NCBI RefSeq assembly: GCF_001557235.1
Contig: NZ_LSJI01000058.1
Coordinates: forward strand, 1-48,628
Length of the DNA stretch: 48,628 nt
Direction of reading: 5' to 3'
From: Phenylobacterium sp. CCH9-H3
Lineage (GTDB): Bacteria > Pseudomonadota > Alphaproteobacteria > Caulobacterales > Caulobacteraceae
The stretch's first letter is position 1, and each line of letters begins with the position of its first letter. Positions 10,519-18,293 of this stretch are shown here, in pieces. Under the pieces are notes generated by a model. That model was not told the origin of the DNA and made no database searches. It worked only from the letters and a program-made list of their open reading frames with translations. The position numbers and the translations under genes are program-made.

Positions 10519-12099
10519 TCAATGCTCGGTGGGTGGAGGACCTTGGAGTGGCGCGGGCTTGGCGAAGGGCACGATGAGCAGGGCGGCCGCGAACAACAGG
10601 GCCATCAGCATGAAGGTGTCGGAGAAGGCCAGGGTCGCGGCCTCGCGTCCCACCACGCGGCCCATTACCGCCTCGGCGGTCTGCAGGGCCCGGCCGGCGT
10701 CCGGCGTCCGCTGCTGGGCCATCTGGGAGAGGCCCCGCAGCATCTCCTGCGCCCGGTCGGGCTGCCCGCCCATGGCGTCGGAGAGACGCGCGGCGTGTTC
10801 GCGGCTGAAGTCGATCAGCCAGGTGTTCACCACCGCGATCCCGATGGCGCCGCCCAGGTTCCGCATGAGGTTGAACAGGCCAGACGCATAGCGCAGCTGT
10901 TCGGGCGGCACGCCGTTCAGCGCCATGCCCACCGCCGGCACGATGCAGAGCAGCATGGCCAGGCCCCGCATCACCTGGGGCCAGAACAGCTCCCAGAAGC
11001 CCCAGTCCGGCGTGATGTCGCTGAACATCCAGAGCGAGCAGGCGAACATCGCAAAGCCGACCGCGATGACGTAGCGCCCGTCCACCCGGGTCGAGAGGCG
11101 CGCCGCGATGGGCGCCGTGATGGTCATGGCGACGCCGGTGACGAAGACCGTCGTCCCGATCTGCAGGCTGGAGAATTCGCGCACCCGGCCCAGGTACACG
11201 GGCGTCAGATAGGTGGAGGCGTAGAGGCCGAAGCCGATCACCACGTTCAGGACGCAGGCCATGGCGAAGGTCGGCCGCCGGAAGGGCGTCAGCTTCACCA
11301 CCGGCATGGTCGAGAAGAACGTCCGCTCGAAGAACACCGCCGCGCCGACGAAGGAGAACCAGGCTGCGGTCAGCACCTTCTCGTCGGTGAACCACTCGTG
11401 GCGGGGACCTTCCTCGAGCACGTACTGGAGGCCTCCCAGGAAGACCGCCAGCGAGGCCACGTGCAGCCAGTCGATGCGCCGGAGCATCTGGGGATTGGCG
11501 CCGTCCACCTTGCCCAGCAGGGGGAACAGGATCGTCACGGCGACGCCGGGCACGATGTTCATGAAGAATAGCCAGCGCCAGTCCCAGTACTCGGTGATCA
11601 GACCGCCGACGCTGGGGCCGAGGGTCGGGGCCAGGGTCGAGACCATCCCCAGGATCGCGGGCACCGCGGCGCGCTTGGGCCCCTCGAACATCGCAAAGCC
11701 GGTGGCGAACACCAGCGGCACCATAGCCCCGCCCGTGAAGCCCTGGATGGCGCGGAAGGCGATCATCGAATTGATGTCCCAGGCCAGGCCGCACAGCAGG
11801 CTGGAGACGGTGAAGAGACCGGCCGAGAGGGTGAACAGCCAGCGGGTCGAGAGCGCCTGGGACAGGAAGGCGGCCAGCGGGATCATCACGATCTCGGCCA
11901 TCAGATAGGCGGTCTGCACCCAGGCGATCTCGTCCGGGCCGGCGTTCAGGCCCGCCTGGATCGAGTTGAGCGACGCCGCCACGATCTGGATATCGAGCAG
12001 GGCCATGAACTGGCCGAAGGCCATGATCGCGAAGATCAGCAGCTTGCGGCCCTCGCTGAGGCCGGCGGGGCCGCCTGCGGCAGCCGATGCGACGGTCAT
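10519..12099 (-). CDS. emrB: EmrB/QacA (DHA2) family multidrug efflux MFS transporter
   Basis: A 526-residue inner-membrane protein with about 14 hydrophobic segments. ATG at 12099 was chosen because it gives the usual short cytoplasmic N-terminus before the first helix (KLLIFAIMAFGQFMALLDIQIV). Motif D1 (LLDIQIVAASLNSIQ), motif A-like (LSTRWLFTLSAGLFT), and motif C-like (LAPTLGPSVGGLITEYWDWRWLF, shown in part: GPSVGG) mark the DHA2 class. It uses proton motive force to pump drugs, working with a membrane-fusion protein. That partner, EmrA, is encoded divergently at 13196 behind a TetR gene; the shared 63-base gap holds a palindrome. A C-terminal cytoplasmic/helical insert (about 435-480) precedes the last helix. 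Confidence 0.92.
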   Translation of the reverse strand: MTVASAAAGGPAGLSEGRKLLIFAIMAFGQFMALLDIQIVAASLNSIQAGLNAGPDEIAWVQTAYLMAEIVMIPLAAFLSQALSTRWLFTLSAGLFTVSSLLCGLAWDINSMIAFRAIQGFTGGAMVPLVFATGFAMFEGPKRAAVPAILGMVSTLAPTLGPSVGGLITEYWDWRWLFFMNIVPGVAVTILFPLLGKVDGANPQMLRRIDWLHVASLAVFLGGLQYVLEEGPRHEWFTDEKVLTAAWFSFVGAAVFFERTFFSTMPVVKLTPFRRPTFAMACVLNVVIGFGLYASTYLTPVYLGRVREFSSLQIGTTVFVTGVAMTITAPIAARLSTRVDGRYVIAVGFAMFACSLWMFSDITPDWGFWELFWPQVMRGLAMLLCIVPAVGMALNGVPPEQLRYASGLFNLMRNLGGAIGIAVVNTWLIDFSREHAARLSDAMGGQPDRAQEMLRGLSQMAQQRTPDAGRALQTAEAVMGRVVGREAATLAFSDTFMLMALLFAAALLIVPFAKPAPLQGPPPTEH

Positions 12100-12127
12100 G
12101 GTCCTTGCGCTCCGGCGGCCGACACTT

Positions 12128-12147
12128 AATATTATGGGCATCATATA
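12128..12147. promoter_or_regulatory. Probable TetR operator between emrB and tetR
   Basis: A 20-base near-palindrome of 9+2+9: AATATTATG, GG, CATCATATA, with 7 of 9 arm positions complementary. It is a sharp AT-rich island in the 63-base divergent gap, 16 bases before the TetR start and 28 before the emrB start. A site there would control both directions. The regulator binding it is inferred from position. Confidence 0.65.
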
Positions 12148-12162
12148 AATGCGGGCAAGGCC

Positions 12163-12747
12163 ATGCGCTACAGCGAGACGCACAAGCAGGAGACGCGGGA
12201 CAAGGTCCTGAAGGCGGCCGCCAAGGCCGTTCGCGCCAAGGGCCCGGAGGGCGTGGGCGTCGCCGAGATCATGGCCGAAGCCGGCCTGACGCACGGCGGC
12301 TTCTACGCCCACTTTCCCAACAAGGAGGCGCTGATCGCCGCCGCCATCGACGAGGCGTTCGGACAGAGCGGGCGTCGGTTCGGCCGGGCGACCCAGGGCA
12401 TGGCGCCCGCAGAGGCTCTGGCGGCGTTCGTGGATTTTTATGTGACGCCCGAGCATCGCGCCCATCCGGAGCGCGGTTGCCCGGTGGCGGGCCTTTCCAG
12501 CGACCTGCCGCGCCAGGGCGCGCCCGTGCGGGAGGCCTACGAGCGCGGCGTGCGGCGGATGATCGAGCGGATCGCCGGCTGGCTGCCCGAGACGACGCCC
12601 GACCGCGAGAGCCTCGCCGCGTCCCTGGTGGCCGAGATGTCGGGGACCGTCGCCCTCTCCCGCGCCATCTCCGACGAGGCCGAGGCCGGCCGCCTGCTCG
12701 CGCAAGCGCGGCATCGCATCAAGCACCGCATGGGGATCATCCAATGA
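12163..12747 (+). CDS. TetR/AcrR family repressor of the efflux locus
   Basis: A 194-residue protein. The HTH is at residues 10-55: RDKVLKAAAKAVRAKGPEGV, then VAEIMAEAGLTHGGFYAHFPNKEALIAAA (key residues LTHGGFYAHF). The C-terminal part resembles the TetR_C ligand domain of the subgroup with ERGCPVAGLSSDLPR, common in regulators next to drug pumps. ATG at 12163 is followed by three genes coupled by ATGA junctions: its stop overlaps the thioesterase start (12744). It probably represses both this operon and the divergent emrB; an inducer is unknown. Confidence 0.9.
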   Translation: MRYSETHKQETRDKVLKAAAKAVRAKGPEGVGVAEIMAEAGLTHGGFYAHFPNKEALIAAAIDEAFGQSGRRFGRATQGMAPAEALAAFVDFYVTPEHRAHPERGCPVAGLSSDLPRQGAPVREAYERGVRRMIERIAGWLPETTPDRESLAASLVAEMSGTVALSRAISDEAEAGRLLAQARHRIKHRMGIIQ

Positions 12748-13199
12748 ACGCCGTCACGCCCACAGCCCAGCTTTCGGGCCTCGAACAGCTGCGCGCGGTC
12801 TTCGATCCCGACCGGCCCGAACGTGCGCCGGGGATCGGCAGGACCATGGGCTTCACCGTCATCGAGATCGAGGAGGGGCGGGTGGTGTTCGGCGGCACGC
12901 CCGACGAGAACGTCTACAACCCCATCGGCACGGTGCACGGCGGCTACGCGGCGACCTTGCTGGACTCGGCGGTGGGCTGCGCCGTCCACTCGGTGCTGAA
13001 GGCGGGGCAGGGGTACACGACCCTGGAGCTCAAGGTCGCCTATCACCGGGCCATGACCAAGCACACCGGCCCGGTCCGGGCCGAAGGCCGCGTGGTCCAG
13101 GCGGGCCGCCGCGCCGCCTTTGCCGAGGGCCGGCTGACCGACGCCGAGGGTCGCCTCTACGCCACGGCGACCTCGACCCTGCTGGTCTTCGACCGATGA
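12744..13199 (+). CDS. PaaI-type hotdog thioesterase
   Basis: A 151-residue single hotdog domain. The family signature is visible as NPIGTVHGGYAATLLDSAVG (residues about 56-75), with the HGG turn and the helix carrying the catalytic Asp (LLDS), then TTLELKVAYHRAMTKHTGPV and the closing strands GRRAAFAEGRLTD and YATATSTLLVF. These tetrameric enzymes hydrolyse acyl- or aryl-CoA thioesters. Overlaps the TetR stop and the EmrA start, each by ATGA, so the enzyme is fixed between a repressor and an efflux adaptor. That placement hints at detoxification of a CoA-bound or ring compound; substrate unknown. Confidence 0.88.
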   Translation: MNAVTPTAQLSGLEQLRAVFDPDRPERAPGIGRTMGFTVIEIEEGRVVFGGTPDENVYNPIGTVHGGYAATLLDSAVGCAVHSVLKAGQGYTTLELKVAYHRAMTKHTGPVRAEGRVVQAGRRAAFAEGRLTDAEGRLYATATSTLLVFDR

Positions 13200-14308
13200 A
13201 GATGGAAACCGTCACCACGGGCTCGCCCGTGAAGCCTCGGCGGCGGCTGCCGCCGCGGGGCGTGCTGATCCTCGGCGCGGCCCTGGCCGTAGGGGCCGGC
13301 GGCTACGCCTACATCCATGCGGCCAAGGGTTCGGCCACCACCGACAACGCCTATGTGAAGACCGATGTGACCATCGTGGCGCCGCGGGTGCGCGGGCATG
13401 TGGCGCAGGTCCTGGTGGCCGATAACCAGCCGGTGAAGGCCGGCCAGGTGCTGGTGCGGCTGGATCCCGAGGAGTACGCCGCCCGGGTCGCCGCCGCCGA
13501 GGGCGATGTCGCCCTGGCGGACGCTGCGGTGGCCTCCGCCGAGGCCGCCCTTGTGCGGTTGAATTCGGAAGAAGCCATGGCCATCGCCGAGGTGCGCGAG
13601 GCTGAGACGGGAATCCGCGCCGCCGACGCCGAGGCCGCGCGCGCCGGGGCCGATTGGGCGCGCTACGACGCCCTGCTGAAGACCGGTTTTGCGCCCCGCC
13701 GGGACGCCGACCGGGTCCAGACCCAGGCCGTCGCCGCGGCTGCGGCGGCGGACAGGACCCGCGCCAGCCTGGCGGTCAGCCGCAGCCAGGCCGCGGCCAC
13801 GGCCAGCCGTCGGGGCGAGCTCATCGCGGCCGTGGCCCAGGCCAGGGCGCAGCGGCAGAAGGCTATGGCCGCACTGGAACTGGCCCGCCAGGACCGCCAG
13901 CATGTGGAGGTGAAGGCCCCGATCTCCGGCGTGGTGGGCGATCGCCAGGCCAACGTGGGCGACTACGTCCAGCCGGGCTCCCGCCTGCTGGTGGTCAACC
14001 CCCTGGACCGCCTCTACATCACGGCCAACTTCAAGGAGACCCAGACGGCGCGGATGCTCAACGGTCAGGCCGCCACGGTGAAGGTCGACGCCCTGCCGGG
14101 CGTGACCCTGAAGGCCCGCGTGGAAAGCTTCGCGCCTGGGACCGGTTCGGAATTCGCCCTGTTGCCGTTCGAGCCTGGGGTGGGGAACTTCACCAAGATC
14201 GTCCAACGGGTGCCCGTGCGCCTGCGCTTCGATCCCGGCCAGCCCGAAGTGGCGCGCCTGCGGCCAGGCCTCTCCGCCAAGGTGACCGTGGCCCTGGACG
14301 GCGCTTAG
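13196..14308 (+). CDS. emrA: HlyD/EmrA family membrane fusion protein
   Basis: A 370-residue periplasmic adaptor anchored by one N-terminal helix (about residues 22-42, GVLILGAALAVGAGGYAYI). It has the half lipoyl motif DNAYVKTDVTIVAPRVRGHV, VLVADNQPVKAGQVLVRLDP, a long alanine-rich coiled-coil hairpin (100-235), the second half motif VKAPISGVVGDRQANVGDYV, and the beta-barrel region LYITANFKETQTARM. EmrA bridges EmrB to an outer-membrane channel; none is encoded here. Start ATG overlaps the thioesterase stop (ATGA), so synthesis is coupled to the TetR transcript rather than to emrB. Confidence 0.92.
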   Translation: MKMETVTTGSPVKPRRRLPPRGVLILGAALAVGAGGYAYIHAAKGSATTDNAYVKTDVTIVAPRVRGHVAQVLVADNQPVKAGQVLVRLDPEEYAARVAAAEGDVALADAAVASAEAALVRLNSEEAMAIAEVREAETGIRAADAEAARAGADWARYDALLKTGFAPRRDADRVQTQAVAAAAAADRTRASLAVSRSQAAATASRRGELIAAVAQARAQRQKAMAALELARQDRQHVEVKAPISGVVGDRQANVGDYVQPGSRLLVVNPLDRLYITANFKETQTARMLNGQAATVKVDALPGVTLKARVESFAPGTGSEFALLPFEPGVGNFTKIVQRVPVRLRFDPGQPEVARLRPGLSAKVTVALDGA

Positions 14309-14345
14309 AGGGAATCTCAAACCGGCGCCAGACAATCGGTTTTAT

Positions 14346-14364
14346 TCCTACTAATTTTGTAGGA
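14346..14364 (+). promoter_or_regulatory. Stem-loop at the 5' end of the DLH-like gene
   Basis: TCCTAC (14346-14351) and GTAGGA (14359-14364) pair perfectly around the loop TAATTTT, ending 2 bases before the ATG at 14367. The surrounding 30 bases are unusually AT-rich. It may be an operator, a translation-masking hairpin containing the AGGA of the ribosome binding site, or a weak terminator of the emrA operon. Confidence 0.45.
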
Positions 14365-14366
14365 TT

Positions 14367-15017
14367 ATGGTGGCGGGCATGCCGGAAGCCCGCATCGAGC
14401 TCGAACTGGATGAAGGGGCGCTGGACGCCTTCGTCGTCTGGCCCGACACGCCAGGCCGCAAGCCCCCGATTCTGCTGCTTTCCGGCCCGCCGGACGGGGG
14501 ACATGGGGGCGAATCCACCGCCCGGCGGCTATCCGCCCACAATTATTTCGTCATCGTACCCGACCTCACGGGCCTTGCCGCGGATGACCGGCGGGAGGCT
14601 GCCTGGGCCTGCATGGACTATCTCGCCGACGAGCGCCGCGTGGACGACAGCCGCGTCGGCGCCTTGGGATTCGGCGGGGGCGGGGACATGGCCCTGCGTC
14701 TCGCGGCCGATCGGGCCGAGCGCATCGCGGCGGCGGCGGCCTACGGCGGTCGCGGCTTCAGCGCTCGAACCGCCCTCGAAATATCCCAAAGAATCAATGG
14801 CTTGGTGAGAATTGGCTACCAGGTCGGCGCCGCGAGGCGCAGGGCTGGGATTCTCGAGGCCGCCTTCAGCCTCTCCGGCGTGCTGTTCGATACCGAGGTC
14901 TACGAGGCCGAGCCGCGATGGCCCGACCTGCTGGATTTCTTCGCCCGCGCGCTTGTCGTTCCGCCGCCCGCGCCCGTCGCGGGAACGAACCCTGTTCATC
15001 GCGCGCTCAACCCCTAG
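14367..15017 (+). CDS. Dienelactone-hydrolase-like alpha/beta protein lacking the nucleophile
   Basis: A 216-residue protein with the dienelactone hydrolase layout: PPILLLSGPPDGGHGGESTA, strand-helix NYFVIVPDLTGLAADDRR, and the nucleophile elbow at VGALGFGGGGDMAL. In active enzymes the elbow reads GFCxGG; here the Cys position (residue 103) is Gly. After the elbow the similarity fades (IAAAAAYGGRGF, then a region not resembling the family), and the usual downstream Asp and His are not evident. It may be a non-catalytic member or a decaying gene. ATG at 14367 overlaps a hairpin; ATG at 14379 is an alternative. Downstream neighbour is unrelated. Confidence 0.6.
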   Translation: MVAGMPEARIELELDEGALDAFVVWPDTPGRKPPILLLSGPPDGGHGGESTARRLSAHNYFVIVPDLTGLAADDRREAAWACMDYLADERRVDDSRVGALGFGGGGDMALRLAADRAERIAAAAAYGGRGFSARTALEISQRINGLVRIGYQVGAARRRAGILEAAFSLSGVLFDTEVYEAEPRWPDLLDFFARALVVPPPAPVAGTNPVHRALNP

Positions 15018-15137
15018 ACGACTGATGTGACGCATCTTCTGTGGCGCGGTGCGCTCGCCGCGCTAGGATGCCTAAAGCGACTCGGTCACGGCGACCCCCG
15101 CCGGGACCTCGCGCCAACATTTTAGCCGGGGGAGCCC

Positions 15138-15398
15138 ATGGCCACGGAAAAGAAGACGAACGCACTGCAGAAGCCCCTGACGCCCTCCGCCGAACTGGCG
15201 GCCGTCGTGGGCGCTGGCCAGCTTTCGCGCGGCGAGACCGTCTCGAAGATCTGGGACTACATCAAGAAGAACAACCTGCAGAATCCCGCCAACAAGCGCG
15301 AGATCCTGGCCGACGCCAAGCTGAAGCCCGTCTTCGGCGGCAAGGACAAGGTCAGCATGTTCGAGATGAACAAGCACCTGGCGGCGCACCTGAAGTAG
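15138..15398 (+). CDS. SWIB/MDM2 domain protein
   Basis: An 86-residue protein that is almost entirely one SWIB domain: KPLTPSAELAAVVGAGQLSR, GETVSKIWDYIKKNNLQNPA (key WDYIKKN), NKREILADAKLKPVFGGKD and SMFEMNKHLAAHL. SWIB domains are best known from eukaryotic SWI/SNF subunits; small free-standing versions occur in alphaproteobacteria and chlamydiae and are thought to act in nucleoid or topoisomerase-linked functions. Start ATG follows GGGGGAGCCC. Not part of an evident operon; a terminator follows at 15446. Confidence 0.93.
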   Translation: MATEKKTNALQKPLTPSAELAAVVGAGQLSRGETVSKIWDYIKKNNLQNPANKREILADAKLKPVFGGKDKVSMFEMNKHLAAHLK

Positions 15399-15445
15399 GA
15401 CGCGCGCGGCGCGCCTCTTTCACGCGCCGCAGCCGTGCGGACTAG

Positions 15446-15489
15446 AGAGACCTCGCGGGCCGCTCGCCCTGCGGGGTCTCTTCACTTTT
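15446..15489 (+). terminator. Intrinsic-terminator-like hairpin after the SWIB gene
   Basis: AGAGACC at 15446-15452 pairs with GGTCTCT at 15475-15481, extended inward by a GC-rich stem (TCGCGGG with CCCTGCG), followed by TTCACTTTT. It lies about 45 bases after the SWIB stop and 70 before the next start. Confidence 0.65.
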
Positions 15490-15559
15490 GGGCCCTGTGC
15501 CTACATAAGGGCCGACCTTCGCGGCGCGCGCCGCGACCCCCTTTCTCACGGACGCTTTC

Positions 15560-16309
15560 GTGACCTCGCCCAACAGAGCCATCATCCTCGCTGCAGGGCA
15601 GGGCAAGCGGCTGCTGCCGCTGACCGAGACCCGTCCGAAATGCCTGATCGAGCTGTCAGGCCGCACGCTTCTGGCATGGCAGCTCCTGCGCCTGCAGGCG
15701 GCGGGGGTGCAGGAGGCCGTGATCGTCACGGGCTTCCGCGCCGACGCGGTCGAGGCCGAGGTCGCGGCCTTGGACCTCACCATGCCCGTGCGGCTGGCCT
15801 TCAACCCTTTCTATACGGTGTCCGACAACACGGCCTCGTGCTGGATCGTGCGCCAGGAGTTCGACCGGGAGGTTCTGATCCTCAACGGCGATACGCTGTT
15901 TGGGCCCGGCGTGGCCGAGGCCTTGCTCGCCGCCCCGCCCGCCGAGATCACCGTCACCATCGATCGCAAACCGGCCTACGACGCCGACGACATGAAGGTG
16001 CTGACCGAGCACGGCCGGCTGAAGGCGATCGGCAAGACGATCGAGGCCTACGACGCCGAGTCCATCGGCTTCCTGCGCTTCTCCAAGGCGGGGGCGGCAA
16101 AGTTCGCGGCGGGCGTCGAACAGGTGCTGCAGACGCCGGAGGGGCTGCGCCGCTGGTACCTCTCGGTGATCGACGAACTGGCCCGGGCCGGGGTCGACGT
16201 GAAGGTGGTGTCCATCGAGGGCCTCGAATGGGGCGAAATGGACTTCCCGCAGGATGTCGAGAATCTGACACGCCTCTCCAGCGGATGGGACGCCCCGATC
16301 GGCGCCTAG
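15560..16309 (+). CDS. LicC-like NTP transferase (phosphocholine cytidylyltransferase family)
   Basis: A 249-residue nucleotidyltransferase from GTG at 15560. Signature NRAIILAAGQGKRLLPLT (nucleotide-binding loop) and PKCLIEL at residues 5-32, metal-binding region LILNGDTLF (about 110), and LARAGVDVKVVSIEGLEWGEMDFPQDVE near the C-terminus, the form seen in LicC/phosphocholine cytidylyltransferases and related alditol-phosphate cytidylyltransferases. It makes an NDP-activated small head group or sugar. It is close to the sphingolipid locus, so a head-group-activating role is attractive but is only inference. No coupled neighbour. Confidence 0.85.
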   Translation: MTSPNRAIILAAGQGKRLLPLTETRPKCLIELSGRTLLAWQLLRLQAAGVQEAVIVTGFRADAVEAEVAALDLTMPVRLAFNPFYTVSDNTASCWIVRQEFDREVLILNGDTLFGPGVAEALLAAPPAEITVTIDRKPAYDADDMKVLTEHGRLKAIGKTIEAYDAESIGFLRFSKAGAAKFAAGVEQVLQTPEGLRRWYLSVIDELARAGVDVKVVSIEGLEWGEMDFPQDVENLTRLSSGWDAPIGA

Positions 16310-16464
16310 TCTTTCGGCTGAAATGCCTACGAATTGGGCGTTCCGCCGGGGTGGGGCGGGGCATGACGACTTCCTCGGCCCTCGACAACTTCTTCTAAAG
16401 AATCGGCTGCCAGCGTTACCGTTAACGCGCCCGCACGGGGGGCGACAGGCGTGCAGAGGTTCCG

Positions 16465-17547
16465 TTGTCCGACAGCGAAGAAGCCCTGGTTCCCGAGCGG
16501 ATCCTCGAGCTGTCCGAGCGGCTGTCCACGGCCGCCGCGACCAGCATCGGCGAGATCGCCCGCATCAACCGCGAGGCGAAGATGCTGGCCATCAACGCCC
16601 TGATCACGGCCGCGCGGGCCGGTGAGGCCGGTCGCGGCTTCTCGGTCGTGGCGGAGGAGTTCAAGCAGATCTCGTCGCGCATCGACGAGGTGACGGCGGA
16701 CCTGCAGAGCCAGGTGCAGGGCGACCTGCGCGAGCTCTCCGCGGTCGGCGGCGCGATCCTCGGCCATCTCCGCGGGCAGCGGCTGGCCGACCTGGCGCTG
16801 AACGCCATCGAGATCATCGACCGGAACCTCTATGAGCGGACCTGCGACGTCCGCTGGTGGGCCACGGACTCTGCGGTCGTGGATTGCGCCGCGGCGGGCA
16901 CCGACGCCGCCGCCGAGCACGCCAGCGGGCGCCTGAAGGTCATCCTCGACGCGTACACGGTCTATCTCGACCTGTGGATCTGCGACGCGCAGGGCCGGGT
17001 GATCGCTACGGGCCGGCCCGAGCGCTATCCGCGGGTCGCCGGCAGCTCCGTCGCCAACGCCGCCTGGTTCAAGAACGCCAAGGCGACCGCCTCCGGGCAG
17101 GACTTCGTGGCCTGCGACGTGGAGCGCGCCGCCCTCCTGAACGACGCTCCGGTCGCCACCTACGCCGCCGCGATCCGGCGCAACGGCGCCGTGAACGGCG
17201 AAGTCATCGGCGTGCTCGGCATCCATTTCGACTGGCAGCCGCAGGCCCATGCGGTTGTCGATGGCGTGCGCCTCACGGACGAGGAGCGACAGCGCTCGCG
17301 CGTCCTGCTGCTGGATCGCACCGGCCGGGTCCTGGCCTCGTCCGACCGTCGGGGCGAACTCGCCGACACCTTCAGCCTTCCCGCGAGCGCCGAGAGCATG
17401 GGCAGCTATGCGGCCCAGGGCGTCACCGTCGGCTACGCCCTCACGCCAGGCTACGAGACCTATGAGGGCCTGGGCTGGTACGGCTGCATCGTCCAGGATG
17501 AGCGCGTCGCCGCCACCGAAACCGTCCGCCGGGCCAACGCGGCCTAG
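16465..17547 (+). CDS. Soluble chemoreceptor-like protein: N-terminal MCP segment plus Cache-like sensor
   Basis: A 360-residue protein from TTG at 16465 (AGAGG five bases upstream). Residues 1-110 contain the methyl-accepting signalling hairpin core: EIARINREAKMLAINALITA, ARAGEAGRGFSVVAEEFKQI. The region from about 150 to 350 resembles a Cache/PAS-like sensor (LDAYTVYLDLWICDAQGRVI, SVANAAWFKNAKAT, GVLGIHFDWQPQA, YEGLGWYGCIVQDE). This order is reversed compared with standard chemoreceptors, there are no membrane segments, and the signalling hairpin is short. It probably senses a cytosolic ligand and may signal through CheA/CheW or only through dimer contacts. Its stop shares a CTAG with the convergent gene. 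Confidence 0.75.
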   Translation: MSDSEEALVPERILELSERLSTAAATSIGEIARINREAKMLAINALITAARAGEAGRGFSVVAEEFKQISSRIDEVTADLQSQVQGDLRELSAVGGAILGHLRGQRLADLALNAIEIIDRNLYERTCDVRWWATDSAVVDCAAAGTDAAAEHASGRLKVILDAYTVYLDLWICDAQGRVIATGRPERYPRVAGSSVANAAWFKNAKATASGQDFVACDVERAALLNDAPVATYAAAIRRNGAVNGEVIGVLGIHFDWQPQAHAVVDGVRLTDEERQRSRVLLLDRTGRVLASSDRRGELADTFSLPASAESMGSYAAQGVTVGYALTPGYETYEGLGWYGCIVQDERVAATETVRRANAA

Positions 17548-18293
17548 CGGCTGGTGAGCTCGCGCACGAGGTCGAGGTCGGCCGGCTTGTCGACATCCAC
17601 CGAAGCGAGGCCGAACGGCGTCTCCACGATGGCCGCGCGAACGCCGGCCAACGCGCCGAGGCGGGCGGCCGCATCCCGCAGCCCCAGTCGCCGGCTCAGG
17701 TAGCGCAGCAGCATGCCCGGGCCGAGGATCTGGGCCATCTTCCAGGGACGTTTGCGCTCGGCTTCCACCCGCCGCCACAGGTCTATCACGGCCAGCGCCC
17801 GGTCGTTGGCCAGGTAGAACAGATTGCAGCCCGACCAGTCGCCGTCGGCGAGTTTCAGCCAGGTGCGCTTCGTTCCGGGGGCCGCCGCTTCGACGGCAGC
17901 GCGCGAGGCGACCAGCACCGTGACGTCGGCGTCGGGCGGCGTGTCGGCCAGGAAGCGTGTGATCCACGCCGGCTCCAGCAGGGCGTGGTCGGCGGTGGCG
18001 ACCAGCAGCGGCGTCCCGAGACGCAGCGCGCCGGCCCGGACGCTCAGGCTCGGCCCCTCCGCCTCGTCCAGCGCCTCGGCGCCCAGGCGCGCGATCTCGG
18101 CGCGGACCTCGGGATGGCTGGAGATCACAGCGACGCGCGTCGCGCCGGCCGCGCGCACGGCGCCCACCACCCGCGCCAGCAGGGTTTCGCCCTGCAGCCG
18201 GATCAGCGCCTTGTGCGAGGCGCCGCCATAGGCCGCCACCGGGTCGACGCCGGCGCGCGAGCCCGCCAGCACCAGCGCCTGGAAGCCCGTCAC
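17544..18293 (-). CDS. MobA-like NTP transferase at the end of the bCerS operon
   Basis: A 249-residue nucleotidyltransferase from GTG at 18293, whose first bases overlap the bCerS stop (GTGA). Fold markers: FQALVLAGSRAG (loop), KALIRLQGETLLARVV, TPLLVATADHALLEP (metal region, ADHA), and VETPFGLASVDVDKPADLDLV near the end, the MobA/CTP-transferase pattern. It presumably activates a small phosphorylated or polar head group. As the last gene of a leftward operon with an Lpt-like permease pair and the ceramide synthase, it is a candidate for sphingolipid head-group chemistry. Specific substrate cannot be read from the sequence. Convergent with the chemoreceptor-like gene over CTAG. Confidence 0.8.
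   Translation of the reverse strand: MTGFQALVLAGSRAGVDPVAAYGGASHKALIRLQGETLLARVVGAVRAAGATRVAVISSHPEVRAEIARLGAEALDEAEGPSLSVRAGALRLGTPLLVATADHALLEPAWITRFLADTPPDADVTVLVASRAAVEAAAPGTKRTWLKLADGDWSGCNLFYLANDRALAVIDLWRRVEAERKRPWKMAQILGPGMLLRYLSRRLGLRDAAARLGALAGVRAAIVETPFGLASVDVDKPADLDLVRELTSR

Noticed and set aside
16413..16428. GTTA/GTTAACG dyad resembling a CtrA half-site upstream of the chemoreceptor-like gene
   Set aside because: CtrA needs TTAA-N7-TTAA; the spacing and first half-site do not match.
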